Part shown: piece by piece, positions 26,133-34,986 of the stretch
Position numbering within the stretch: position 1 is the first letter of the stretch
Layout: the number at the start of each line of letters is the position of its first letter
Assembly: GCF_040686855.1 (NCBI RefSeq)
Contig: NZ_JBFBOG010000003.1
Span: 124,001 to 188,000, forward strand
Direction of reading: 5' to 3'
Origin: Leifsonia sp040686855
GTDB lineage: Bacteria; Actinomycetota; Actinomycetes; Actinomycetales; Microbacteriaceae
DNA length: 64,000 nt
Made by a program: the position numbers and the translations under genes
The notes under the pieces: model-generated
Told to the model about the DNA's origin: nothing
The model's input: only the letters and a program-made list of their open reading frames with translations
The model's database searches: none

Positions 26133-26141
26133 TTGTCCACA
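26133..26141 (+). promoter_or_regulatory. Perfect actinobacterial-type DnaA box in a 90-base gap
   Basis: TTGTCCACA matches the high-GC actinobacterial DnaA-box consensus exactly. It lies upstream of the TOMM-like gene (start 26095) and downstream of the metalloprotease gene (stop 26186). CTCCACAGG nearby (from 26165) is a weaker partial match. A single box may be chance. Confidence 0.35.
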
Positions 26142-26185
26142 GACCCGATTTCCGGACGCGCACCCTCCACAGGGTGGGGACGGTC

Positions 26186-27547
26186 TCAGCCCTCGGTCGG
26201 GCGGTCCCGGTCGTCGCGCAGCAGGTCTTCGATCGCCTGGTCGAGGGCGTCCTGCTCGGGCGCCTGACCGGTGGCCGCCGCGGTCAGCCGGGCGACCAGT
26301 GCCGACGGGTCGTCGAGGTCGGAGGACTGGGGGAGGAGGTCCGGGTGCGACCAGAGGTCGTCGCGGGCGTCCATGCCGACGGCGTCCGATACGGCACGCC
26401 ACATGGCGGCCGCCTCGCGCAGCCGGCGCGGGCGCAGCTCGAGACCGACCAGGGTCGAGAACGCCGACTCGGCCGGTCCGCCCGACGCCCGGCGGCGCCG
26501 CACGGTTTCGGCGATCGCGTCCGCCCGCGGCAGGAGCCGGGTCGCGTTCGCGGTCACCACGTCCACCCAGCCCTCGATCAGCGCGAGCACGGTCTCGAGC
26601 CGGCCGAGCGCTTCCTGCTGCTCCTCGGTGCGCGGCGGGATGAGCCGCCCGCTGACCATGGCCTCGCGCAGCTCCTCCGGGTTCGACGGGTCGAAGTTCT
26701 CGGCCAGCGACTCGAGGGCGTCGGTGTCGATGGTGATGCCCTTGGCGAAGGCGGTGATCTGCGTGATGAGCTGCAGCCGCAGCCACTTGGCGTGGCGGAA
26801 CAGCCGGGCGTGGGCCAGCTCGCGCACCGCGAGGTACAGCTGGATCTGGTCCTCGGGGATGTCGAGCCCGTCGCCGAACTCCGCGACGTTCTGCGGGATG
26901 AGCGCGGCCTGGCCCTCGGGCAGCAGCGGGATGCCGATGTCGCCGCCCGAGACGACCTCCTTCGAGAGCTGCCCGACCACCTGGCCGAGCTGCATCGCGA
27001 ACAGGGCGCCGCCGATGGAGCGCATCACCTGGCCGGCGTTCTGCAGCAGCGCCTGCATCTCCTCCGGCGCCTGCTCCGAGAGCACCCGGGTCAGCGCATC
27101 CGAGATGCTGAGGGCGACGGGCTCGGCGAGCTGGGTCCACAGCGGCATCGTCTGCCGGGCCCACTCGGCGCGGCCGATGAGCTCCGGGGTCGCGCTGAGA
27201 CCGGCTACGCCGGTGGCCTGGTCGAGCCAGAGCGAGGCGACGTGGAAGGCCTGGTCGAGCGTCGCGCGCTCCGCGGGGGTGACCGCGTGTGCTCCGTCGG
27301 ACGCGAGCTGCCGCGCCTGCTGCGCGGCGATGTCCCAGTTGATGCCGCCGCCCGGGTTCATCAGCGCGTTCTGCAGCTGCCCGAGGAGCGCCTGGATGCT
27401 CGCCGGGTCGTTCGGGAGACCCGCGGCGCCGGCCAGCCGGCTCGGGTCGATCGACGCGCCGTTCCCCGAGAGGAACTGGCTCAGCATGTCGCGGAACTCG
27501 TCGTCGTCGCGATCCGGGTCCCGGTCGTCGTTCCGATCGTCGGCCAT
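26186..27547 (-). CDS. DUF2342 zinc-dependent metalloprotease-like protein
   Basis: 453 residues. The acidic disordered N-terminus (DDRNDDRDPDRDDDE) is followed by a long helical domain. Family landmarks are LSSASxx-like WLDQATG, WTQLAEPVA, GALFAMQLGQVVGQLSKEV, GIPLLPEG and the zincin-like REL-AHARLFRHAKWL region. In the family this reads E-x-x-H-x-R-L-F, and His with Glu are the presumed metal ligands. The family carries the label coenzyme-F420-associated or zinc metallopeptidase type 2, but activity is not well established. It is divergent from the PDZ/S16 protease gene, as I recall in mycobacteria (Rv3195/Rv3194c). Confidence 0.9.
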   Translation of the reverse strand: MADDRNDDRDPDRDDDEFRDMLSQFLSGNGASIDPSRLAGAAGLPNDPASIQALLGQLQNALMNPGGGINWDIAAQQARQLASDGAHAVTPAERATLDQAFHVASLWLDQATGVAGLSATPELIGRAEWARQTMPLWTQLAEPVALSISDALTRVLSEQAPEEMQALLQNAGQVMRSIGGALFAMQLGQVVGQLSKEVVSGGDIGIPLLPEGQAALIPQNVAEFGDGLDIPEDQIQLYLAVRELAHARLFRHAKWLRLQLITQITAFAKGITIDTDALESLAENFDPSNPEELREAMVSGRLIPPRTEEQQEALGRLETVLALIEGWVDVVTANATRLLPRADAIAETVRRRRASGGPAESAFSTLVGLELRPRRLREAAAMWRAVSDAVGMDARDDLWSHPDLLPQSSDLDDPSALVARLTAAATGQAPEQDALDQAIEDLLRDDRDRPTEG

Positions 27548-27717
27548 GGTCAGCGTCCCTCTTCTCGATGCGAGCCGGCCGTCGGGAAGGCCGTCGGCGC
27601 GGCTTCAGGCTCGTGATCTACGCTAGCCGCTGGCGCCGGGGTGTCGGGTGAGAATTGGCCTAAGCTCGCCTTCGGACCGTGCGCCTGTGGCGAACACCGA
27701 TCGAGAGGACCCGCCCC

Positions 27718-28857
27718 GTGACCCTGTTCGACGACGAGCGCCAGCCGCCGGCGGCCGGTGAGCCGGTCAGGGTCGCCCCGCCGCGACGCGTCATCGCCGG
27801 ATGGATCGCGATCGGCGTCGCCGTCCTGCTCGCCCTGGTCCTCGCCCTCGTTCCCGCTCCCTTCGTCATCGAGCAGCCGGGTCCGGTCTTCAACACCCTC
27901 GGCACCGACCAGCAGGTGGGGGCGCCGCCGAGCGGGGACGCCAAGCAGCTCATCACCATCCCGGACAAGAAGACGTATCCGACGTCCGGCTCGCTCGACC
28001 TGCTGACCGTCTCGGTCGTCGGCAACCCGGACCAGCGTCCGACCTGGTTCGAGATCGCGTCCGCCTGGTTCCAGCCGAGCAAGGCGGTGCTGCCGCTCGA
28101 CACCGTCTTCCCGCCCGGGACCACGACAGAGCAGTCGAACGCCGAGAACGCGGCGCTCATGGTCGACTCGCAGCAGGATGCGATCGCGGCCGCGCTGAAC
28201 CAGCTCGGCTACACCTTCCCCGAGAACGTGGCGGTGAAGCAGCTGATCAAGGGCACCCCGGCGGCCGAGGCGCTGAAGGTCGGCGACGAGATCACGTCCG
28301 TCAACGGCGAGAAGATCTCGAGCGTCCAGGAGCTCCGGGACGCGGTCAAGGCAAACGGGACCGGCAAGGCCGCCGAACTCGGCATCCTGCGCGACGGCGC
28401 CGCATCGACCGTGTCCATCACCCCGACCGAGTCGCAGGGCCAGGTCGTGCTCGGGATCGGCGCCGGGATGGACTACACCTTCCCGTTCGACGTCAAGATC
28501 CAGCTGAACAACGTGGGCGGTCCGAGCGCCGGCCAGATGTTCGCCCTCGGCATCATGGACAAGCTCACCCCGGAGTCGCTGAACGGCGGCAAGCGCGTCG
28601 CAGGCACCGGCACGATCGACAACACCGGCCAGATCGGCCCGATCGGCGGCATCCGTCAGAAGATGTACGCCGCTCGCGACACCGGTAAGGCCGCCTACTT
28701 CCTCGCACCGGCGTCGAACTGCGACGAGGTCACCGGCCACATCCCGGCCGGGCTGAAGGTGTTCGCGGTGAAGACGCTGTCCGATTCGCTGAAGGTGCTG
28801 CAGGCGGTGCGGGACGGATCCAGCACGGCGGATCTTCCCACCTGCCCCGCAGGCTGA
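27718..28857 (+). CDS. Membrane-anchored PDZ and Lon-S16-type protease (YlbL-like)
   Basis: 379 residues. One N-terminal membrane segment (about 25-47) anchors the protein outside the membrane. A PDZ domain follows (about 165-245; GTPAAEALKVGDEITSVNGE). The S16 protease domain has the catalytic pair Ser270 in GGPSAGQM and Lys315 in GIRQKM, 45 residues apart as in Lon-family proteases. GTG 27718 was chosen over an earlier frame opening because GAGAGGA lies eight bases upstream. It precedes the UPF0182 gene by 84 bases, and the two are probably linked in envelope quality control (inferred). Confidence 0.93.
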   Translation: MTLFDDERQPPAAGEPVRVAPPRRVIAGWIAIGVAVLLALVLALVPAPFVIEQPGPVFNTLGTDQQVGAPPSGDAKQLITIPDKKTYPTSGSLDLLTVSVVGNPDQRPTWFEIASAWFQPSKAVLPLDTVFPPGTTTEQSNAENAALMVDSQQDAIAAALNQLGYTFPENVAVKQLIKGTPAAEALKVGDEITSVNGEKISSVQELRDAVKANGTGKAAELGILRDGAASTVSITPTESQGQVVLGIGAGMDYTFPFDVKIQLNNVGGPSAGQMFALGIMDKLTPESLNGGKRVAGTGTIDNTGQIGPIGGIRQKMYAARDTGKAAYFLAPASNCDEVTGHIPAGLKVFAVKTLSDSLKVLQAVRDGSSTADLPTCPAG

Positions 28858-28941
28858 TCACCGCCGGGCCGCAGCAATCTCGCAGCGTCCACTGCCTAGG
28901 ATGGTTCTCACCCCCGCCACGCGAGACCAAGAAGGCCATAC

Positions 28942-31875
28942 GTGAGTTCAACAGCTGCAGTTCGACCCGCAGGCCGCCGGCGCGCGGCGATCTGGATCAC
29001 CCTCGGGGCGATCGTCGCGGTCGTGATCCTGTTCTTCGTCTTCGCGGGACTGTACGCCGACATCCTCTGGTACAACCAGCTCGGCTACCTCAACGTCCTG
29101 ACCACCCAGTGGTTCGCGGGCATCGCGATGTTCTTCATCGGCTTCTTCGGGATGGCGCTGCCGCTCTGGCTGTCGATCCAGCTGGCCTACCGCCTGCGTC
29201 CCGTCTACGCCAAGCTCAACTCGCAGCTCGACCGCTACCAGCAGGTCATCGAGCCGCTGCGCCGCCTGGCGATGTACGGCATCCCGATCGTCTTCGGCAT
29301 CTTCGCCGGCGTCTCGGCGGCGAGCCGCTGGCAGACCGCGGCCATGTGGCTGAACGGCACGGCGTACGGCAAGACCGACCCGCTGTTCCACCTCGACATC
29401 GGGTTCTACCTGTTCGCGCTGCCGTTCTACCGCAGCGCCGTCGGCTTCGCCTCGGCGGTCGTGCTGATCTCGCTGCTTGCGACGCTCGCCACCAGCTACC
29501 TTTACGGGTCGATCCGCGTGAGCGGCCGCGAGGTGCGCATCTCCCGGGCCGCGCGCGTCCAGATCTCGGTCATCGCCGCGCTCTACCTGCTGCTGCAGGG
29601 CATCAGCATCTGGCTCGACCGCTATGCGACGGTCACCGATTCCAACGTCAACGACATGATCAACGGCGCGGCGTACACGGATGTGAACGCGACCATCCCG
29701 GGCCGCGCCATCCTGGCCGGGGCCGCCATCCTCGTCGCCCTGCTGTTCGTGCTGACGGCGTTCATCGGCCGCTGGCGGTTCCCGATCGTCGGCACCGCGC
29801 TGCTGATCGTCGCGGCGCTCGTCGCCGGCGCGATCGTGCCGTGGGTGATGCAGCGGTTCCAGGTCGACCCCAGCCAGAAAACCCTCGAGACGCCGTACGT
29901 GCAGCGCGGCATCGACTCGACGCGCGAGGCGTACGGCCTCACCGACATCGAGACCATCCCGTACAACGCCAAGACGACCGCCGAGCAGGGCGCCCTCCGG
30001 CAGGACGCGCAGACCACCGCGCAGATCCGCATCCTGGACCCGGCCGTGGTGTCCCCATCGTTCCGGCAGCTGCAGCAGTTCCGGCAGTACTACGCGTTCC
30101 CCGAGAAGCTGAACGTCGACCGCTACGAGCTGAACGGCACGCAGCAGGACGCGGTGGTCGCCGTCCGCGAGCTGCAGCAGTCCGGTCTCGGCAGTGCGCG
30201 CAACTGGTTCAACGACACCATCGTCTACACGCACGGCTACGGGCTCGTCGCCGCGTACGGCAACCAGCGCTCGCCCGACGGACAGCCGGTCTTCATGGAG
30301 TCCGGCATCCCGACCACCGGGACGCTGGGGGAGTACCAGCCGCGCATCTACTTCGGCGAGCAGTCGCCGACGTACTCCATCGTCGGCGCCCCGAAGGACA
30401 GCAAGGCGGTCGAGCTCGACTACCCGGGCGGTTCGGACGGCGCGCAGCAGACGTACACGACGTTCAGCGGCAACGGCGGCCCGAAGCTCGACAACATCTT
30501 CAAGCGGCTGGTCTACGCGCTGAAGTTCCAGGACGAGCAGATCGTGCTGTCCGACGCTGTCAACAGCAACTCGCAGATCCTCTACGACCGCGACCCGATC
30601 AAGCGCGTCCAGAAGGTCGCGCCGTACCTCACGCTCGACTCGCAGGCGTACCCCGCGGTCGTGGACGGGCGGGTCAAGTGGATCATCGACGGCTACACCA
30701 CGAGCGACCAGTTCCCGTACTCGCACGTCGGAAGCCTGAGTGAGGCGACCGCGGACAAGGACACCCCGAAGCCCGCGTACGCCTTCGACGACATCAACTA
30801 CATCCGCAACTCGGTGAAGGCGACGGTCGACGCGTACGACGGCTCGGTGACGCTCTACGCGTGGGACACCACGGACCCGGTGCTGAAGACCTGGGAGAAG
30901 GTCTTCCCGACCACGGTCAAGCCGGTGAGCGACATGAGCGCCGCGCTGATGAGTCACGTACGCTACCCGTCCGACCTGTTCAAGGTGCAGCGTTCGGTGC
31001 TCGGCCAGTACCACGTCGACGACGCCGGCTCCTTCTACTCGCGTGAGGACGCCTGGACCACGCCGAACGACCCGACCTCGCCGTCGAGCAACCCGGCCCT
31101 CCAGCCGCCCTACTACCTGACGATGAAGATGCCGGGCCAGGAGAACCCCGCGTTCTCGCTGTACTCGACCTTCATCCCGGCCGGAACGAGCGAGTCCAGC
31201 CGATCGGTGCTCAAGGGCTACCTCGCGGTGGATGCGGACGCCGGCAGCACCAAGGGCACGGTGTCGTCCGGCTACGGCAAGCTCAGGCTCCTGCAGCTGC
31301 CGTCGAGCGACACCATCCCGGGCCCCGGCCAGATGCAGAACCAGTTCGACTCCGATCCGACCGTCTCCCAGCAGCTGAACCTGCTGAGACAGGGTAAATC
31401 GGAGGTCATCAACGGCAACCTGCTGACCGTTCCGGTCGGCGGCGGCCTCCTGTACGTGCAGCCGGTCTACGTCCGGTCGTCGGGCGAGACCAGCTACCCG
31501 CTGCTGCAGAAGGTGCTCGTCGCCTTCGGCGACAAGATCGAGTTCGAGGACACGCTCGACCAGGCGCTGGATGCGCTCTTCGGCGGCGACTCGGGCGCGA
31601 CCGCGGGCGACAACAACGTCCCGACCACGGGCGGGAGCACCGGCGGACAGTCCGGCGGCGGCCAGACCAGTGGGGGAGGCTCCAGCGGCGGCAGCAGCTC
31701 GGCCGGGTCGAACACTGCCCTGCAGGAGGCTCTGCAGCGCGCGAACCAGGCCCTCTCCGACAGTCAGGCAGCGCTGAAGGCCGGCGACTGGAGCGCCTAC
31801 GGCGAGGCGCAGAAGCGCCTGCAGCAGGCGATCTCCGACGCCGTGGCGGCCGAGGGGCAGCCCGCAGCCAAGTAG
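28942..31875 (+). CDS. UPF0182 family large membrane protein
   Basis: 977 residues, the family's normal size. Seven or so membrane helices occupy residues 18-320 (for example AIWITLGAIVAVVILFFVFA near the start). A large extracellular domain runs from about 325 to 900 with ESGIPTTGTLGEYQPRIYFGE and SDQFPYSHVGSL. A Gly/Ser-rich linker (about 890-930) and a short coiled segment (LQEALQRANQALSDSQAALK) end the protein. The function is unknown. The GTG start follows AAGAAGG. A strong terminator follows 12 bases after the stop. Confidence 0.95.
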   Translation: MSSTAAVRPAGRRRAAIWITLGAIVAVVILFFVFAGLYADILWYNQLGYLNVLTTQWFAGIAMFFIGFFGMALPLWLSIQLAYRLRPVYAKLNSQLDRYQQVIEPLRRLAMYGIPIVFGIFAGVSAASRWQTAAMWLNGTAYGKTDPLFHLDIGFYLFALPFYRSAVGFASAVVLISLLATLATSYLYGSIRVSGREVRISRAARVQISVIAALYLLLQGISIWLDRYATVTDSNVNDMINGAAYTDVNATIPGRAILAGAAILVALLFVLTAFIGRWRFPIVGTALLIVAALVAGAIVPWVMQRFQVDPSQKTLETPYVQRGIDSTREAYGLTDIETIPYNAKTTAEQGALRQDAQTTAQIRILDPAVVSPSFRQLQQFRQYYAFPEKLNVDRYELNGTQQDAVVAVRELQQSGLGSARNWFNDTIVYTHGYGLVAAYGNQRSPDGQPVFMESGIPTTGTLGEYQPRIYFGEQSPTYSIVGAPKDSKAVELDYPGGSDGAQQTYTTFSGNGGPKLDNIFKRLVYALKFQDEQIVLSDAVNSNSQILYDRDPIKRVQKVAPYLTLDSQAYPAVVDGRVKWIIDGYTTSDQFPYSHVGSLSEATADKDTPKPAYAFDDINYIRNSVKATVDAYDGSVTLYAWDTTDPVLKTWEKVFPTTVKPVSDMSAALMSHVRYPSDLFKVQRSVLGQYHVDDAGSFYSREDAWTTPNDPTSPSSNPALQPPYYLTMKMPGQENPAFSLYSTFIPAGTSESSRSVLKGYLAVDADAGSTKGTVSSGYGKLRLLQLPSSDTIPGPGQMQNQFDSDPTVSQQLNLLRQGKSEVINGNLLTVPVGGGLLYVQPVYVRSSGETSYPLLQKVLVAFGDKIEFEDTLDQALDALFGGDSGATAGDNNVPTTGGSTGGQSGGGQTSGGGSSGGSSSAGSNTALQEALQRANQALSDSQAALKAGDWSAYGEAQKRLQQAISDAVAAEGQPAAK

Positions 31876-31887
31876 GTCCGGCTCTGT

Positions 31888-31922
31888 CGAAACGGCCCGT
31901 GCATCCCGCACGGGCCGTTTCG
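31888..31922 (+). terminator. Strong terminator hairpin after UPF0182
   Basis: CGAAACGGCCCGTGC (31888-31902) and GCACGGGCCGTTTCG (31908-31922) form a perfect 15-bp stem with loop ATCCC. The outer AAA/TTT pairs supply a short T-run. Confidence 0.9.
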
Positions 31923-32000
31923 CTATGTTCGGCGACCGTCGGAAGTCGCCCATGGTGTTCGGCACGCGCAGAAAAGTCGGCCGAAATGGTTGCCAGGACT

Positions 32001-32023
32001 TTGATTGTCAGCTTTACTAACAA
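32001..32023 (+). promoter_or_regulatory. AT-rich imperfect palindrome just before the ROK gene, probable operator
   Basis: TTGATTGTCAGCTTTACTAACAA is interrupted-palindromic: TTG.T.GT.A on the left mirrors T.AC.A.CAA on the right. It stands out in very GC-rich DNA and ends two bases before the ATG. ROK repressors typically bind such AT-rich dyads, so autoregulation is likely (inferred). Confidence 0.55.
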
Positions 32024-32025
32024 AC

Positions 32026-33195
32026 ATGGTGATCGACCAGGGCACGCGTCAACCCGACCGCGGACTCATCCCGGGGCGAGCGTTGCGCCCGCGCACCAAG
32101 GTGCTGCCGGAGCACGCCCGCGGTCACAACCGCTCCCTGGTGCTGCAGTCGCTTTACCGGTCGGGACGCGTCTCCCGCGCCGACCTGGCCCGCACGACCG
32201 GCCTCACCCGGGTCACCATCTCCGATCTGGTCGGGGAGCTCATCGCCGAGGGACTGGTGGTCGAGCTCGGCCAGCGCGACGACGCCCGGCCCGGCAAGCC
32301 CGCCGTCCTGCTCGACGTGAACCGCGGCGCGACGCAGATCATCGGCGTGGACCTCAGCGAGCACGCGGTGTTCCGCGGCGCGGTGCTCGACATGGACGGC
32401 CGCATCCTGAGCACGGTCGAGGTGGAGCTGGCCGGCAGCCGCGGCGAGGAGGCGACCTCGAAGGTCCTCACCCTCGTCGATCGTCTCGTCGCCGCCACGA
32501 CGGCGCCGGTGCTCGGCATCGGCATCGGCTCGCCCGGCATCGTGGATGCGGAGGGCACCGTCGCCGCCGCCCCGAATCTCGGCTGGGTGGATGAGCCGCT
32601 GCAGCGCCGCGTCGCCGAGCGGACCGGCCTGCCGGTGTTCGTCGCCAACGACGCGAACGTCGCCGTGCTCGCCGAGCACGGTTTCGCCGACGCCCAGGGC
32701 GACATGATGCTCGTCAAGGTCGGCCACGGTGTCGGCTCGGGTCTGCTGGTGGCCGGCGCGCTCGTCTTCGGCAGCCGCTTCGCCGCGGGCGAGATCGGCC
32801 AGGTCATGGTCGGAACCGACGACGGCCCGGAGGCGCCGTACGATCGCGAGCGCTGCCTCGAGGCGTGGCTCGCCGTCCCGCGGCTGGGGTCGCGCGTGGC
32901 CGCCGCGGAGGCCGCGGGTGAGCCCGTCGCTCCGGTGCTCCGGGAGGCCGGGCAGCGTCTCGGCGTCGCCCTCGCCCCGATCGTCGGCGCCCTGAACCTG
33001 TCCGAGGTCGTGCTGAGCGGTCCGGAGGAGCTGATCGACGGCGTCCTGCTCGACGCGGTCGGGGAGACCCTGCGCAATCGCACGATGGCCGGCTTCCACT
33101 CGGGTGTCGCCATCCGCATGACGAGTCTGGGTCGCGACATCGTGCTGCGCGGCTGCGTGGTCATGGTGCTGTCTGCGCAGCTGGGGGTGTCCTGA
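32026..33195 (+). CDS. ROK family transcriptional regulator lacking the zinc motif
   Basis: 389 residues. An N-terminal winged helix (about 30-90; HNRSLVLQSLYRSGRVSRADLARTTGLT is the core, split here only by length) is followed by a ROK sugar-kinase-like fold. That fold has the DLSEHAVFRGAVLDMDG phosphate-binding region, GIGIGSPGIVD, NDANVAVLAEH and VGHGVGSGLL. The ROK signature is weakened: HRAGEIGH is RFAAGEIGQ, and the zinc motif CxCGxxGC is replaced by DRERCLEAW with one Cys. It may bind effector without zinc. ATG 32026 is used because the upstream TTG would place coding sequence over the palindrome. Its stop overlaps the next gene's ATG. Confidence 0.88.
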   Translation: MVIDQGTRQPDRGLIPGRALRPRTKVLPEHARGHNRSLVLQSLYRSGRVSRADLARTTGLTRVTISDLVGELIAEGLVVELGQRDDARPGKPAVLLDVNRGATQIIGVDLSEHAVFRGAVLDMDGRILSTVEVELAGSRGEEATSKVLTLVDRLVAATTAPVLGIGIGSPGIVDAEGTVAAAPNLGWVDEPLQRRVAERTGLPVFVANDANVAVLAEHGFADAQGDMMLVKVGHGVGSGLLVAGALVFGSRFAAGEIGQVMVGTDDGPEAPYDRERCLEAWLAVPRLGSRVAAAEAAGEPVAPVLREAGQRLGVALAPIVGALNLSEVVLSGPEELIDGVLLDAVGETLRNRTMAGFHSGVAIRMTSLGRDIVLRGCVVMVLSAQLGVS

Positions 33196-33668
33196 TGACC
33201 CTGGTCGTGGAGCCGGAGGCGCGCGCGACGACCCTCGTGCCGTTCCGGTTCGCGCCGGGTGTGCGCGAGGGCTTGGCGCGGTTCCAGGGCCGCTGCACCG
33301 TGGTGCGGCTGGCGACCGTCGACAACGACGCGCTCGGCGTCCCGCGCTGGTACACGCTAGGGGAGGCGTGGGCCGAGCCGGGGAGCGCTGCAGCGTCCCG
33401 CTGGAGCGGCAACCCGGTCGTCATGGTGGGCCCCGGCGACGACCCGGAGCTGGTGCTCGCCACCGCGACGCCGGTCGTCGTGGTCGGCGCCGACAACGCC
33501 GCGAACCGCTGGGCGCGCCGGGTGGTGGATGCGGTGCGCGCGACCTGCCGCAGCGTCCTGGTGGTCGACATGGGCTCGCACCCCGAGCCGTCCTACGCCG
33601 ACATCGCGACCTTCGGCCACGACCGCGCCCACGGCGCCGCCCTCCTCGCGCTCCTCACGACCGCCTGA
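33195..33668 (+). CDS. Small protein resembling a detached C-terminal domain of GH3 N-acetylglucosaminidases
   Basis: 157 residues. The segment VMVGPGDDPELVLATATPVVVVG, then RSVLVVDMGSHPEPSYADIATFGHDRAHGAALLALL, reads like the C-terminal alpha/beta domain of actinobacterial NagZ-type family 3 glycosidases. The catalytic barrel is absent. It is translationally coupled to the ROK regulator (TGATG overlap), and such regulators often control GlcNAc use. It could be a remnant of a lost glycosidase or a ligand-binding partner of the regulator. The domain assignment is from pattern memory only. Confidence 0.6.
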   Translation: MTLVVEPEARATTLVPFRFAPGVREGLARFQGRCTVVRLATVDNDALGVPRWYTLGEAWAEPGSAAASRWSGNPVVMVGPGDDPELVLATATPVVVVGADNAANRWARRVVDAVRATCRSVLVVDMGSHPEPSYADIATFGHDRAHGAALLALLTTA

Positions 33669-33677
33669 GCGGGCAGG

Positions 33678-34829
33678 CTAGCTCGCCCAGGTGACGCCGA
33701 GGGTGGAGCGGAGCGCGTGCTGGGCGGCTCCGCGATACGGCTGCTCCTGCGCGACGCGGGCGTACCGGAAGCCGAGCGGCATCGCCGCCTTCACGGGGTG
33801 GCGGGCGGCCTCGGCGCGGAGATGACCGATGAACTCGGGCCCGAGCTTCGGCGCGGCGCCGCCGAGCACGATGGTCGGCACGTCGAGGGCGGCGCCGACC
33901 AGCAGCAGAGCCCGTGCGAGCACGCGGGCGCCGTCGGCGATCCGCTGCCGCGACTCCGGGGTGGCCGCCAGTGCGGCCAGGTCCAGGGCCTCCAGGTCGG
34001 TGCCATGGGGGAGGCCCAGCAGGCTGGTCACCGACACCACCTCCTCGAGGCAGCCGCGGTTGCCGCACGCGCACACCGGCGCCTCCGCGCCGAACAGCAC
34101 GGGGACGTGCCCGATCTCGCCCGCCCGGTGCGACGCCCCGGCGACCACCTCGCCGTCCAGGATGACGGCCGCGCCGACCCCCGTGCTCAGAGAGACGAAC
34201 AGCTGGCTGGCCCCGAAGTCGTCGGCGCCGGGGTCGTCGGACGCGGTGGACTCGGCGATCGCCTCGGCGTCCGCGTCGTTGATGAGGTGGATCGGCGCGT
34301 CCACGATGCCGGAGAGCTCGCGCGCGAGGTCCACATCCGTCCAGCCGAGCTGCACCGATTCGCGGATCAGCGGACCATCGGCGATGCCGGGCACCTGCAC
34401 GCCGACGGCCACGATCCGGGCCGACGTCGCGCCGACGAGCTTGCGGACGACCGCGCGGACGTCCTCCAACGAGCCGGGCGTGGCCGGGCGCTGCGACACC
34501 GTCGCGATCTCGCGTCCGAGCAGGTCGAGCACGGCCCCGCGCACCAGGCCCGGCTGCACGATCAGCGCGATCAGCATGTGGTTCTCGGCGGCGACCCGCA
34601 GCGTGGTCGCGCGCTTGCCTCCGGTGCTCTCGGCGAGCTGCCCCTCGATCACCAGTCCGTCGGCGATGAGTCCGGCGAGGAGCGAGGACACGGTCGCACT
34701 GGTGAGGCCCGTGCGGCGGGCGATGCCGGCGCGGGTCGCGGTCCCGTTCCCGGAGAGGACGAGCTGCAGCGCCGTGGTCAGGTTGCGCTCGCGGACGGCG
34801 GCCTGGGTCGCCTTGCCGTGGTCCTCCAT
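33678..34829 (-). CDS. ROK family transcriptional regulator
   Basis: 383 residues. The winged helix (about 15-75) has GTATRAGIARRTGLTSATVSSLL. The ROK fold follows, with VGVQVPGIAD, NDADAEAIAE, SLSTGVGAAVILDG, the classical HRAGEIGHVPV and an intact zinc motif CACGNRGCLEE. It should repress sugar-related genes and respond to a sugar ligand. ATG 34829 has AGAGGAG eight bases upstream; a GTG immediately before is also possible. It converges on the preceding unit with nine bases between stop codons. No obvious target lies beside it. Confidence 0.93.
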   Translation of the reverse strand: MEDHGKATQAAVRERNLTTALQLVLSGNGTATRAGIARRTGLTSATVSSLLAGLIADGLVIEGQLAESTGGKRATTLRVAAENHMLIALIVQPGLVRGAVLDLLGREIATVSQRPATPGSLEDVRAVVRKLVGATSARIVAVGVQVPGIADGPLIRESVQLGWTDVDLARELSGIVDAPIHLINDADAEAIAESTASDDPGADDFGASQLFVSLSTGVGAAVILDGEVVAGASHRAGEIGHVPVLFGAEAPVCACGNRGCLEEVVSVTSLLGLPHGTDLEALDLAALAATPESRQRIADGARVLARALLLVGAALDVPTIVLGGAAPKLGPEFIGHLRAEAARHPVKAAMPLGFRYARVAQEQPYRGAAQHALRSTLGVTWAS

Positions 34830-34986
34830 CACCGCCGCTCCTCTGCTGCTCGCGTGTCGTCAGCACGACCCTAGCGAATGGGCCGCTGCGACCGATGTTT
34901 CCGCAACCGGTGTCCGGACCGCGATTTCCGGTAGCGTGACCGCCGGGGGCGATCGCTCCCGCCTATCGAGGGGAAGGACGCGGCGC

